30,314 nucleotides of DNA from Kiritimatiellia bacterium. Its GTDB lineage: Bacteria > Verrucomicrobiota > Kiritimatiellia > RFP12 > DVOR01. The translations under genes were made by a program, and so were the position numbers. The stretch covers positions 1-30,314 of the forward strand of contig CAAGNN010000105.1 in the NCBI GenBank assembly GCA_900771325.1. The letters are read 5' to 3'. The notes below the pieces were generated by a model. The model saw nothing but the letters and a program-made list of their open reading frames with translations, searched no databases and was not told where the DNA came from. This document shows, piece after piece, positions 21,815 through 30,314 of this stretch; position 1 is the stretch's first letter, and every line of letters starts with the position of its first letter.

Positions 21815-24800
21815 TTATTGACCAAGGTTAATCTTAGCGGTCGTGACGGCATTGGTGACATCGGCCTTGAATATCCCTTCGGGGAAGGTTTCGAGGTATT
21901 CGGTGCCGATGTCGACGGCATCCTGCAAGAAGTCCTGCTTCTCCTGCTTATCGGTGGCGAGTTCGGCGCGCTCGATAGAGAGGCGGACGTAACCGAGATA
22001 GGCCTGCTGGAGGTAGGCGGTCACGCTCGGGTCTGTCTTCGGCGTTTCGCCGGCAAACATTGCCGTTCGGTAAGCATTGAGCGCCGAACCGATGGCATTG
22101 ATGACGATCTCCTTGTCGGCGTTCGCCTTCTTGGTCGACTCATAAGCCTTGCCGGCCACATCAGCCACGGCGAGATTCAGGCGCGCGACCAGGGCGACAT
22201 CGTCCTTCGCCTGACTGGTGACGAAGGTGACGGCCTTCTTGGCCTCGGAGATGATCTTGTTGCGGCCCTCGGGGGTGGTCTCCAAGAGGATCTCGGCCCC
22301 GGCCACATCGATGAGCAACAAGTTGGCCTCGACGGCGGCCTGCGAGCGCCCATACTTCTCGAGCATTGCGGTGACCTGCTTGTAGGCCTCCTTGACCTGC
22401 TTGTCGGCCAGGAGCGCGCGAGCGCGCAGGGTCATTGCCTTGGGCAGATAGGGCGCGGCATTCTTGGCCTTGAGGATGCAGTCGCACGCCTCAATCGCGA
22501 GCTTATACTCCTTGGCATCGTAGAGCTTCTCGGCGGCGGTCTGGTATTGGGCGGGGGTGTAGGTGCCGCCGGCGGCGAACATCTGCTTGTAGGTGTTGGT
22601 CGCTTCGCCAATCATCCCCATCTTGAAGAGGGAGTCGGCCAGCAGCGGCACCGAGTTCTTCGCCTCATCGGAGGCCGGGAAGTCCTTGGCCAGCTTGGCG
22701 AGGGTGGCGCGCGAGGCCTCGATATCGCCCGCGGCCGCCTGCAACGTGCCAATCTGCAAGAGCGCCTTAGGGGCGTTGGCCCCCTTGGGCGACTTGGCCA
22801 GGCACTCCTGGAAGTAGGCCAAGGCCTTCTGCTTGATGGCCTTATCCTTCGCCTCCACCCCGGTGGCGGGAATCAGCTGCATACAGACGCCGCGCAGATA
22901 GTAGAGCCCCTCGCAGAGGGTGTCGGCCTCCTTACGCTCGCTGTTCGCGGCCACATAGATACTGTCGGGCTTCTCCAACTCCTTGATGAGCTTATCGTAG
23001 GTGGAGGCCGCTAGGGCGTAGGCGGTGACGAGCTTCTTGTTGGTCTCGGCCTGAGTCTCGGGCGTGGCGGCCTTGCGCAACGCATCGGCCTGGTGACGCT
23101 GCGCGTCGCCATAGAGCCGCTGGGCGGTGGCACCATTAATACCCGGGCGCTCGAGGTCCGCGAAATGGGCAATCAAGGCCTTGGCCGTGGCAATCTCCTG
23201 CTCGGCATCCGCCTTCGCGCCGGAGGGCGAATAGAGCTTGATGAGGCCAATGAGAGCGGCAAAGCGGTTCTGGCGCTGGGCGGCATCGGTCGCGGCATCG
23301 GCCACCTGCTTGTAGAGCTGTTCGGCGCCATCGCCATCGCCAGCCTCGGCCTTCTCCTTGGCAATCTGCAGCTGCAGCGACACGGCGGCCGGGTGCTTGG
23401 GATAGAAGCGGAAGAAGAGCTGATTGGTCTTCTCCTTCATCGCCACGAGCCCCTGCTCGCCATAGAAGTTGCCCACGCGGTTGAGCTCGTCGCCGGCCTG
23501 AGCATAGAGGTCGGCCATCCCCGAGAAGCCCTCGGCCATCGCGGCGGTCACCGTCTCGGCATAGAACTGCGCCATCGGGTCAAGCTTGCCGCCCTTCACC
23601 CCGCCGCGCACATAGCACTCGACCATCTTACGCAACGCGGGCAACGCCTCGGCGTTCAGCCCATAGGTGGAAATCGTCTTAGCGAAAGCGTTCGCGGCCT
23701 CGGTCCAGTCGCCGCTGTCGAACTTCACATTCGCACCCACGTACTGCTGCTTACGCACCTTGGCCCGCTGGTCGGCCGAGATGTTCACCTTCACCACCTG
23801 GTTATAGCGGCTCTTGAGCAACGCCTGAATCTCCTCGACCAAGTCCCCGGCGTTGGAGGCCGACTGACTCTCGGGGTAGTTCATATACACCTGCACCAGG
23901 TGATTGAAGGCGCCCTGCTGATTGCGCTTTTTGGTCTTCGGGTCACGCTCGCCCAACAGGAGGCTCTTGATGGTCTCCTCGTTCGCCGCGCCGCCCTTGG
24001 CAATCTCCTTCTTCACCTCGCCATAGAGCATCGACCCAATCAGGTAGCGGCACTGCGGTAGCGGACTCATCCGCAGCACGCCCTTGTCACCATTCGGGTC
24101 AATCTCGCGATAGCTCTCGTGAATCTCCTGGAGCACGTCGAGGTACTCCTTAATCATCTCCTGGGCGCCGGCCACGTCTCCGCGCAACATCTTGATGTGC
24201 GCCATCCCGTTAATCGCGTCGCCGAAGTAGGCATCCTGCTTCCAGACCATCTTCTTGGTCAGCTCGTCAGCCTCCTTGAGCATCTTCTCGCGGTCGGCCC
24301 CGGAAGCGGCCTCGGCCTGGAAGAGCAACGCCTGCAGATACTGCGCGCGGAAGTTCGCCATCATCCCCTCATCGCCGGCCATCTCCATCGCCAGCTTATA
24401 ATAAGGCAGGGCATCCTTGGCGCGGTCAATCTTCCCGAGCATCAGGATGTACTGGTTGATGCCCTCGAGGTAGCTCTTACGCGCCGCCGGGCCCACCTTC
24501 GGGAAACGCTTGAAGAACTCGGCGTAGAGCTTGTCGGCCTCGGTAAACTTCGAGTACATCGCATAGCTGTTGGCCAACTCAAGCTTCAGCAACCAGGTGT
24601 CCTGACTATTCTGGTCCGGGCGCGCGGCAATCTTCTTAGCCACCTCATCCTGCTTGCCACTCATCAGCTCGGCGCGAATGGTTGCCGCCTCCAAGACCCC
24701 CTTAGCCGCCGGCCAACGCTTCTGCGCGGCCTCAATCACCGCCGGGGCGAAGTTCGCATATCCATTGCGCGAGAGCGCGTCGATATAACGCACCTCCTCC

Positions 24801-24913
24801 TCCAACGCCGCGTCCGATGCCTCATCCGCGCGCGAGAGCATCGGCATCAACGCCACCGCGAGCCCCAACGGCAGTGCCCACGTGTGCAGGCGGCCCTTCC
24901 AAACAAATGTCAT
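21815..24913 (-). CDS. Giant secreted TPR-repeat protein
   Basis: A 1032-residue protein with a signal peptide (hydrophobic WALPLGLAVALMPML, cleavage near SRADEA). Nearly the whole mature chain is alpha-helical in TPR-like pairs: A-x-x-L-Y spaced by about 34-36 residues, for example FTEADKLYAEFFKRFPKVG, ALAYFQECLAKSPKGANAP and DIEASRATLAKLAKDFP. Such solenoids act as protein scaffolds. It is the first gene of the operon that ends in the TonB-like toroid, so it probably organises the periplasmic side of that machine. The start at 24913 has GAAAGGAAG upstream; the longer frame from 24964 has no signal peptide. Confidence 0.85.
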   Translation of the reverse strand: MTFVWKGRLHTWALPLGLAVALMPMLSRADEASDAALEEEVRYIDALSRNGYANFAPAVIEAAQKRWPAAKGVLEAATIRAELMSGKQDEVAKKIAARPDQNSQDTWLLKLELANSYAMYSKFTEADKLYAEFFKRFPKVGPAARKSYLEGINQYILMLGKIDRAKDALPYYKLAMEMAGDEGMMANFRAQYLQALLFQAEAASGADREKMLKEADELTKKMVWKQDAYFGDAINGMAHIKMLRGDVAGAQEMIKEYLDVLQEIHESYREIDPNGDKGVLRMSPLPQCRYLIGSMLYGEVKKEIAKGGAANEETIKSLLLGERDPKTKKRNQQGAFNHLVQVYMNYPESQSASNAGDLVEEIQALLKSRYNQVVKVNISADQRAKVRKQQYVGANVKFDSGDWTEAANAFAKTISTYGLNAEALPALRKMVECYVRGGVKGGKLDPMAQFYAETVTAAMAEGFSGMADLYAQAGDELNRVGNFYGEQGLVAMKEKTNQLFFRFYPKHPAAVSLQLQIAKEKAEAGDGDGAEQLYKQVADAATDAAQRQNRFAALIGLIKLYSPSGAKADAEQEIATAKALIAHFADLERPGINGATAQRLYGDAQRHQADALRKAATPETQAETNKKLVTAYALAASTYDKLIKELEKPDSIYVAANSERKEADTLCEGLYYLRGVCMQLIPATGVEAKDKAIKQKALAYFQECLAKSPKGANAPKALLQIGTLQAAAGDIEASRATLAKLAKDFPASDEAKNSVPLLADSLFKMGMIGEATNTYKQMFAAGGTYTPAQYQTAAEKLYDAKEYKLAIEACDCILKAKNAAPYLPKAMTLRARALLADKQVKEAYKQVTAMLEKYGRSQAAVEANLLLIDVAGAEILLETTPEGRNKIISEAKKAVTFVTSQAKDDVALVARLNLAVADVAGKAYESTKKANADKEIVINAIGSALNAYRTAMFAGETPKTDPSVTAYLQQAYLGYVRLSIERAELATDKQEKQDFLQDAVDIGTEYLETFPEGIFKADVTNAVTTAKINLGQ

Positions 24914-24977
24914 GCTACGCTTCCTTTCAACGCTACCACGCTCGAAAAGCGCCCTTCCGAGCATTTAAGATGACCTT

Positions 24978-25006
24978 AGTATAGCCCCTTGCGCGCGTTT
25001 CGTCAA
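24978..25006 (-). promoter_or_regulatory. Sigma-70 promoter of the TPR-Exb operon
   Basis: On the minus strand TTGACG (25006-25001), a 17-bp spacer and TATACT (24983-24978) make a near-consensus housekeeping promoter. The start site would be near 24971, with a leader of about 58 nt. It is the only promoter here with a good -35, which fits strong expression of the six-gene operon. Confidence 0.85.
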
Positions 25007-25049
25007 GCCCTTTACCGCGCCGCGATGCCGCCGCGCCCCCTGCACGCCG

Positions 25050-27425
25050 CTAACGATAGAGGCCCTGACGGAGGGTGGCGAGGCGGGCTTTCAGGTCGCG
25101 GGCGGAGGGGAGGCCGAGGGCTTGGAGGGCGGCGGGGAGCGAGCCGTAGCGCTGCTTGAGGGTGCCGGCGAGGGCCTGACTGGTGAGGGCGGCCTCCCCT
25201 TCGCGAAGGTAGAGGCCGAGGAGCTGCTCGACCACCTGCGCGCGCTCGGCAGGGAGCTCCGGCAAGGCGGCGCGGCAGGCCGTGACGCGCGCCTGGCGCG
25301 TGCGCGGCGCAAGGCCGTAGCCCCAGGCGAGCAGGAGGTCGAGCGTGTCGCACGCCTCCAACCCCCGGAGCCGCTGCAAGCGCGCGAGCACCTCGGGCTT
25401 GATCCCGGCGGCCGCGAGCGCCTCGCGCAATGCCTGCTGCGTCTCCTCGCCGACCCACTGCGCGGTCAACGCCTCGGCCGAGACCACGCTCCGGATCCGC
25501 TCGCCGAAGATCTCCTCCACCTCGGCCAGGGAGCGGGCCACGCCCTCGAAGTAGAGGCTGGCCTGGCAATCCACCTCGCGCCCGTGGCGCTTGCCCAGGC
25601 GGATCTCCGAGCCCTCCTCCCCGGGGTCCGGGGGCAGGCAAATGCACGGCTTGCAGCCACACTTCGGGCAGATGCCCCCTGTCTGCTGCGACCGCTCCGT
25701 CGGCGGGCAGACACACGGGGCCTGACCGCACTTCGGGCAGAGCTCGAGCGCGCCGCCGTCCCACTCGGGGTTAAAGAGCCGCCCGGTGTTGGACTGGGGG
25801 AAGAAGTCGTAGATGGTAAAGAAGTCCTTGCCCTCGCACAACCGCGTTCCCCGGCCGATAATCTGCTTGAAGGTGACCTCCGACTCCACCTCCCGCATCA
25901 GCACCACCGCGCGCACGTTGCACGCATCCACCCCGGTGGTCAACTTCTCGGAGGTCGTCAGAATCACCGGCAGACGGCTCTCGTTGAGGCAAAAGGTCTT
26001 GAGCACGTCATCACCCGCCGCGCCATCATCGGCCGTCACGCGTTGGCAGTAATCCGGCTGCAGACACCCCGCCGCCTCGGCCACGGCGCGCGCGAGCGTG
26101 CCCTGCTTCACGCGCCAGGCAAGCGTCTCGCGAATGCGCCGGGCGACACTTGCCGCGTGGGCCTGGTTCTCGCAGAAGACGATCGCCTTCTCATCGAGCG
26201 GCAGCACATCGAGCAGGGCCTCGACAAAGCGCTGTTCGCGCTCGGCGATGGTGAGGTGGTGGCGGTAGAGCTCGCGATTGGTGTAGGTGCGCTCGCGCTC
26301 CACGGCCGCCTCGTTGGAGAGCTCGTCGCCCTCCTGAAAGTGGTAGCGCTCCAAGGGCGAGATCATCTGCTTGACGCAGTAGGGCGCCAAGAAGCCATCC
26401 TCTATCCCTTGCTTGAGCGAGTAGCTATAGACCGGCAGCCCGAAGTAGTCGTAGGTGTCGCGGTTCGCGTTGCACACCGGCGTGGCCGTGAGCCCCAGCT
26501 TCACCGCGCCGGTGAAGTAATCCAAAATCCCCCGCCACTGACTCTGCGCGTTCGACCCGCCGTGGTGGCACTCGTCCACAATCACCAGGTCAAAGAAGTC
26601 CGGCGGAAAGGCCTGGTAGCGCGTCTCCTCTCCACTCTCGCCCAGCAACGTCTGGTAGATCGTCACGTAGCAACTGTAGCCCAGCGGCACCTCCACGAAG
26701 TTCGCCTTCAGCCGCGCCACGGCGTTCCCCAGCGGCGTAAAGGTCCGCGCCGTCTGGTCCGCCAACGCATTCAGGTAGGCCAAGAAAAGCACCCGCGGCC
26801 GACGCTTCCCCAGCCCCTCGCGCGACCACTTGACCTCAAAGAGCTTGTGCAGCAGCTGGTAGGCGATGTAGGTCTTCCCCGTCCCCGTGGCCAAGGTCAA
26901 GAGAGCGCGCTCCCTCCCCTGCGCGATCGCGCCGATGACCGCCTCCACCGAGCGCTCCTGATAGTAGCGGATGGGGCGATTGCCCACCTGCGCCCACGGC
27001 ACCTGCGCGCACGCGCTCACCAACGCCTCCCCCGGCCCCGCCGCGCGCCGCTCCGCCTCCACCTGCGCGAGCAACGCCTCGGGCCCGGGCATCTGCGCCA
27101 TCGTCAACCGCTGATGCGTCCCGGCCACCAAGTCCCACGCCAAGAGCGTCCGCCCATTCGTGGCAAAGGCAAAGCGCACCCCCAGCGCCTCGGCATACTC
27201 CCGCGCCTGCGCCTCCCCCGCCTCGGCCCCCACCTCGACGCTCTTAGCCTCCAACACCGCCACGCGCCGAAAGCCCACCATCAGCACATAATCCGCCTTC
27301 CGCGCCCGGCGCCCCTTCCGCCCCGGCGCGAACTGCTCGGTCGCCACCCGCGCCGGCGCCCGCTCCCAACCCGCCGCCCGCAGCGCCGGGTCAATCAAAT
27401 CCTTCCGCGTCTGCGACTCATTCAT
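25050..27425 (-). CDS. hsdR: Type I restriction enzyme HsdR (restriction/translocase subunit)
   Basis: A 791-residue motor-nuclease. The PD-(D/E)xK nuclease is at D45...E59-A-K61 (KADYVLMVGFRRVAVLEAKS). A superfamily-2 helicase follows with Walker A ATGTGKT (179-185), the DECHH box (284-288), and TATP and SEKLTTGVDA...GRGTRLCEGKDF motifs. It is shorter than EcoKI HsdR (about 1170) and fits the shorter COG4096-like group. An odd Cys-rich insert at about 563-596 holds two CPKCG..PCxC motifs (C563, 566, 571, 573 and C586, 589, 591, 594, 596), likely zinc-binding. The C-terminal 130 residues are helical and may bind HsdM. The start overlaps the hsdS stop by 8 bp. Confidence 0.95.
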   Translation of the reverse strand: MNESQTRKDLIDPALRAAGWERAPARVATEQFAPGRKGRRARKADYVLMVGFRRVAVLEAKSVEVGAEAGEAQAREYAEALGVRFAFATNGRTLLAWDLVAGTHQRLTMAQMPGPEALLAQVEAERRAAGPGEALVSACAQVPWAQVGNRPIRYYQERSVEAVIGAIAQGRERALLTLATGTGKTYIAYQLLHKLFEVKWSREGLGKRRPRVLFLAYLNALADQTARTFTPLGNAVARLKANFVEVPLGYSCYVTIYQTLLGESGEETRYQAFPPDFFDLVIVDECHHGGSNAQSQWRGILDYFTGAVKLGLTATPVCNANRDTYDYFGLPVYSYSLKQGIEDGFLAPYCVKQMISPLERYHFQEGDELSNEAAVERERTYTNRELYRHHLTIAEREQRFVEALLDVLPLDEKAIVFCENQAHAASVARRIRETLAWRVKQGTLARAVAEAAGCLQPDYCQRVTADDGAAGDDVLKTFCLNESRLPVILTTSEKLTTGVDACNVRAVVLMREVESEVTFKQIIGRGTRLCEGKDFFTIYDFFPQSNTGRLFNPEWDGGALELCPKCGQAPCVCPPTERSQQTGGICPKCGCKPCICLPPDPGEEGSEIRLGKRHGREVDCQASLYFEGVARSLAEVEEIFGERIRSVVSAEALTAQWVGEETQQALREALAAAGIKPEVLARLQRLRGLEACDTLDLLLAWGYGLAPRTRQARVTACRAALPELPAERAQVVEQLLGLYLREGEAALTSQALAGTLKQRYGSLPAALQALGLPSARDLKARLATLRQGLYR

Positions 27426-28554
27426 CGCCCCCGCTCCCTACCCCAAACGCCTCCGACAACACCGCCCGCCGATAGACCCCACACTGCGCCACCCCCTCCT
27501 GCGCCAACGCCACCACCCGGCGGCTCACCCCCTCCGCCCGCTCCAACCGCGCAACCACCCGCTCCTGCTCCGCCAAGGGAGGAAGGGGGAAGGATAAACC
27601 TTCTAACTCTTGTTTAGAAAGATTCTTAAGCGTGGTGAATGACTTTGCCTCCCAGATTTGCGCAAGATACTCTGGCAAACGGTAAAGCAGATAACCGCCT
27701 AATACGCCCAGTTTAGGAGCTAGTCGACATACACGCTGATTGAGAAAAGCCTCCGCTCCTTGCCACCGCGCAATATTGAAGTCTCCACTCATTCCTATAA
27801 GTAAGTCGCCTTTGCGAATGAGGTAGCGAGGATTGCACGCTTCGGTTGTGTAGGTTGTTGTAATCCCTGTAAGCACATTCTGTATGCGAATAATGGGACA
27901 TCCCTTTGCTTCTGAGTTGAGGAACTCTGAAGCAAACGCATATCCGTATGTCACCTCGCAAACCTCGCCGAGGGGGGCGGCGGGGGCGGAGGAGAGGGCG
28001 GCGAAGGTTTCATCGAGGGTGGCGCGGAAGTGGCGCTCTGCGGTTTCGGCCATCTCGCGGAACTTGGCCTCCATCGCGTCGATGGCCCCGAGCGTCCGCT
28101 CCAAGTGCGCCACAATCCGCGCTTGTTCGTCCAAGGGGGGAAGGGGAAAGGCAACTGCGTCTAGGTCCCGTGCGAGTAAGTGCTTGACTGTGACGAAGTT
28201 CTTCTTCTCCCAAATGGCAGTCAACACCTGCTTCATTCTATGAAAGAGGTAGCCTGGGAGAATGCGGCTCTCCTTTGGCACCAGTTTACAGACTCGCTGG
28301 TTGAGCACAGCCTCCCCACTCCGCCACTTGGCGATGTTAAAGTCTCCATCCATTCCCACCAGGATGTCCCCAGCGTGGATGTGGTATTGCGAGGGGCACG
28401 GCTCATCCGTGAAGGTCTCAGAGTGTCCAGCAAGGACATTCCGTATCCGTATCAGCGGCAGGCCGCGGCCTTCCGTATTGAACTTCTCCGCATTGAAGGG
28501 GAAGCCGTAGACCACCTCGCAGACATCGCCGAGTTTGACGAGGGGGGTGCTCAT
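27418..28554 (-). CDS. hsdS: Type I restriction-modification specificity subunit HsdS
   Basis: A 378-residue protein that sets the DNA target. It has two target-recognition domains (about 5-150 and 195-345), each followed by a conserved region (FPLPPLDEQARIVAHLER; FPLPPLAEQERVVARLER) and a helical spacer. The two recognition domains are about half identical by eye (VCEVVYG.../VCEVTYG..., GDFNIA, LNQRVC). The DNA for each domain (about 28145-28510 and 27590-27955) is much AT-richer than the conserved parts, the usual mark of exchanged recognition modules. The start ATG at 28554 overlaps the hsdM stop (ATGA). Both halves are intact, with no phase-variation inverted repeat seen. Confidence 0.94.
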   Translation of the reverse strand: MSTPLVKLGDVCEVVYGFPFNAEKFNTEGRGLPLIRIRNVLAGHSETFTDEPCPSQYHIHAGDILVGMDGDFNIAKWRSGEAVLNQRVCKLVPKESRILPGYLFHRMKQVLTAIWEKKNFVTVKHLLARDLDAVAFPLPPLDEQARIVAHLERTLGAIDAMEAKFREMAETAERHFRATLDETFAALSSAPAAPLGEVCEVTYGYAFASEFLNSEAKGCPIIRIQNVLTGITTTYTTEACNPRYLIRKGDLLIGMSGDFNIARWQGAEAFLNQRVCRLAPKLGVLGGYLLYRLPEYLAQIWEAKSFTTLKNLSKQELEGLSFPLPPLAEQERVVARLERAEGVSRRVVALAQEGVAQCGVYRRAVLSEAFGVGSGGDE

Positions 28555-30050
28555 TGGGCGAGGTCCTTGAGGAGGGCGTCGAGTTCGGCGTGGAGGGCGC
28601 GGAGGCGGGCGAGGCAGTCGGCGGCGGGGGGAAGCGTTTCGGCCTGGAGGTGGGGGTTGCGGACGGAGAGGTCGAGGGTTTGGGGGTCGAGCGTGGCGGG
28701 GTCGAGGGTCCAGGCGTTGGGGGAGTCGGGGAGCGGGGCGTTGGGGCCGGCGGAGGCGAGGCGCTCGAACTCGGCGAGGTCGCTCTCGCGCAGGGGGCGC
28801 TTCTTGCCGAGGGCGACGCCCTCGGGCGGGGTGAATTGGTAGTAGCGGATGGGTTGAGTGGTCGGCTCGCCCTTGGTGAAGAAGAGGACGATGGTGCGCA
28901 CGCCGGCGTTGACGAAGACCTTTTGGGGGAGGTCGAGGACCCAATCGAGGCGGCAGCGCTCGAGCAAGCGGCGACGCATGGCGATGGAGGCGGCGTCGGT
29001 ATTGGAGAGGAAGGTGTTCTTGATGATGATGGCCGCGCGGCCGCCCCGGCGGAGCTTGGCAACGAAGTGCTCGAGGAAGAGGAGGGCGGTCTCGGTGGTG
29101 CGGAGGGTGAAGTTGGCCTGGACGTTGGTGGAGGTGGCCGCGCCGAAGGGGGGATTGGCCAGGATGATGTCCACGCGGTCGCGGTCGGTAAAGTCGGCAA
29201 TGCGCTTGGAGAGGGTGTCGACCTTCTCGATGTTGGGGGCGGTGAGGCCGTGGAGGATGCAGTTCATCTGAGCGGTGATGTAGGGCAGGGCCTTGACCTC
29301 GCAGCCGGAGAAGGTGCGGTGCTGAAGGAGGTCGTAGGCCTGGGCGCCGGCATTGCGCGTGCGCTCGCGCAGGTAGGTAAAGGCCTCGCAGAGGAAGCCG
29401 CCCGACCCGCACGCGCCATCGTAGATTGTCTCGCCCAGCTTGGGGGCAAGCACGCGCACCATCACCCGGATGAGCGCGCGCGGCGTGTAATACTGCCCGC
29501 CATCGCGTCCGGCATTGCCCATCGCCTGCAAGCGCTCCTCGTAGAGCACCGAGAGTTCGTGCTGCTCGGCCTCGGTCGAGAAAACCAGCGGCTGGACCTT
29601 CTCAATCACCTCGCGCAGCAGGTAGCCATCGGTGAAGGTGCACGTCAGCTCCGAGAAGATGGCCCCCACGCGGTAGGCCAGCGAATCCACCGCCGCCTCG
29701 TCGCGCAGCCGCCGCAACCCCGGAAAGAGGTCGCGCTGGACAAAGTCTATCAGCTCAGGCCCCGTCAGCAGCCGCCCCACGTCCAGCCGCCCCGCCGCCG
29801 TCTGCGGATAGGCCCACGTGTGCCAGGCCAACGCCTCGGGCAGCACCGGCTCATAGCGCTCGCCGCACAGCTCCGCCTCCGCCTGACGCCCCGCCTCGGC
29901 CGCATCCAAATAGCGCAAGAAGAGCAACCAGCTCGATTGCTCCATATACTGCAACGCACTCCCGCACCCACTCCCGGGCTTACGCAACTCGTCATCAATC
30001 GCCTTGAACGCCCGCGCCGCACTCTGCGCAAAACTCTCAACCTTCGCCAT
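28551..30050 (-). CDS. hsdM: Type I DNA N6-adenine methyltransferase HsdM
   Basis: A 499-residue modification subunit that methylates adenine with S-adenosylmethionine. The N-terminal helical domain contains YMEQSSWLLFLRYLD (about 35-49). The catalytic domain has GQYYTPRALIRVMV, motif I DGACGSGGF (211-219) for SAM and motif IV NPPF (299-302). Length is typical. The ATG at 30050 has AGAGGAG 4 bp upstream and an extended -10 above that; an upstream in-frame extension would cross the promoter. It is the first gene of the hsdM-hsdS-hsdR operon, with each junction overlapping. Confidence 0.96.
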   Translation of the reverse strand: MAKVESFAQSAARAFKAIDDELRKPGSGCGSALQYMEQSSWLLFLRYLDAAEAGRQAEAELCGERYEPVLPEALAWHTWAYPQTAAGRLDVGRLLTGPELIDFVQRDLFPGLRRLRDEAAVDSLAYRVGAIFSELTCTFTDGYLLREVIEKVQPLVFSTEAEQHELSVLYEERLQAMGNAGRDGGQYYTPRALIRVMVRVLAPKLGETIYDGACGSGGFLCEAFTYLRERTRNAGAQAYDLLQHRTFSGCEVKALPYITAQMNCILHGLTAPNIEKVDTLSKRIADFTDRDRVDIILANPPFGAATSTNVQANFTLRTTETALLFLEHFVAKLRRGGRAAIIIKNTFLSNTDAASIAMRRRLLERCRLDWVLDLPQKVFVNAGVRTIVLFFTKGEPTTQPIRYYQFTPPEGVALGKKRPLRESDLAEFERLASAGPNAPLPDSPNAWTLDPATLDPQTLDLSVRNPHLQAETLPPAADCLARLRALHAELDALLKDLAQ

Positions 30051-30072
30051 ACCGCTCCTCTCAACAGGGCCT

Positions 30073-30083
30073 AGTATAGCACA
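30073..30083 (-). promoter_or_regulatory. Extended -10 promoter of the hsd operon
   Basis: On the minus strand TGTGC-TATACT, giving a leader of about 16 nt before hsdM. It is overlapped by AGCACA-AG-TGTGCT (plus strand, about 30078-30091), a 6-bp inverted repeat with a 2-bp spacer that could be an operator for a small dimeric regulator. No controller gene is present in the window. Confidence 0.6.
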
Positions 30084-30148
30084 AGTGTGCTCGCTACGCT
30101 CGCGTGAGGGGCGCGGCAAGCCGCGCGTGAGGGGGGGGGCCATTTTGC

Positions 30149-30314
30149 AACCCGCCCCGGGTCGGGGGTCAACCCGGGGCGGGTCGAGGGTCAACCCAGG
30201 GCGGGTCGAGGGTCAACCCGGGGCGGATCCACCTCGAACCCGGGGCGGGTCCACCTCGAACCCGGGGCGGGTCCACCTCGAACCCGGGGCGGGTCGGGGG
30301 TCAACCCGGGGCGG
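30149..30314. repeat. 22-bp tandem repeat array, right window end
   Basis: Seven full 22-bp units start at 30149, 30171, 30193, 30215, 30237, 30259 and 30281, with a partial eighth at 30303 cut by the window edge. Each begins AACCC; the second half alternates between GTCGAGGGTC/GTCGGGGGTC and GTCCACCTCG types. The first unit carries the core in reverse (CGCCCCGGG). Confidence 0.92.

Noticed and set aside
20438..23014. 858-codon plus-strand frame opposite the TPR-Exb operon
   Set aside because: Antisense shadow of exbB and the two TPR genes; no signal peptide, motif or ribosome-binding site.
25122..27617. 831-codon plus-strand frame opposite hsdR
   Set aside because: Antisense shadow of HsdR, which carries complete nuclease and helicase motifs.
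30149..30314. CRISPR array
   Set aside because: The 22-bp units are contiguous with no unique spacers between repeats, and no cas genes are present.

Overview
The window reads as a GC-rich Gram-negative chromosome segment. LpxB (lipid A synthesis) implies an LPS outer membrane. Two ExbB/ExbD motor clusters, a TonB-like protein fused to a cyclase-type toroid, long secreted TPR proteins and an M60 (mucin/glycoprotein type) metallopeptidase together point to the PVC group. Kiritimatiellota, Lentisphaerota or a relative, perhaps host-associated, is my best guess; no rRNA is present to confirm it. Both window ends lie in the same 22-bp tandem repeat family, as expected of contig ends broken in repeats.

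Layout. (1) 294-10112, plus strand: a run of ten genes, namely a lipoprotein, lpxB, a ZIP metal transporter, a CxxCGxCC protein, exbB-exbD-tonB-like, a secreted M60 peptidase, a radical SAM protein and a siroheme nitrite/sulfite reductase. It is closed by an intrinsic terminator at 10135-10163. (2) 10174-11493: a REP-associated (RAYT-type) HUH transposase with a DprA-like C-terminal domain, flanked on both sides by multi-hairpin repeats. (3) 11494-14706, minus: mfd. (4) 14707-15814: about 1.1 kb of repeats (22-bp units, an array of variable-core hairpins, heptamer repeats, RAYT-type repeats), followed by a long structured leader. (5) 15815-16861, plus: an AT-richer membrane acyltransferase. 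(6) 24913-17189, minus: a six-gene operon (giant TPR protein, small TPR protein, exbB, exbD, exbD, TonB-like/toroid fusion) with a consensus sigma-70 promoter and a strong terminator. (7) 30050-25050, minus: a type I restriction-modification operon hsdM-hsdS-hsdR.

How the genes work together. Both Exb clusters would turn proton-motive force into motion across the periplasm. The first sits beside a secreted mucin-type peptidase and a TonB-like protein. The second sits with periplasmic TPR proteins and an unusual TonB-like effector. The hsd operon provides DNA defence, and its specificity subunit has two similar target-recognition domains in AT-richer DNA.

The strongest undescribed signal is the leader of the acyltransferase gene (about 15623-15814). 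Nested helices closed by 15673-15692/15770-15790 compete with a 14-bp anti-Shine-Dalgarno helix (15738-15751/15796-15809). A 20-codon leader ORF ends on the Shine-Dalgarno. This looks like a translational switch. Other unlisted signals are the variable-core hairpin array at 15065-15250, a 169-bp multi-hairpin element with 30-bp terminal inverted repeats at 11325-11493, and a switch in coding-strand G/C skew from 5' to 3' within several long genes.
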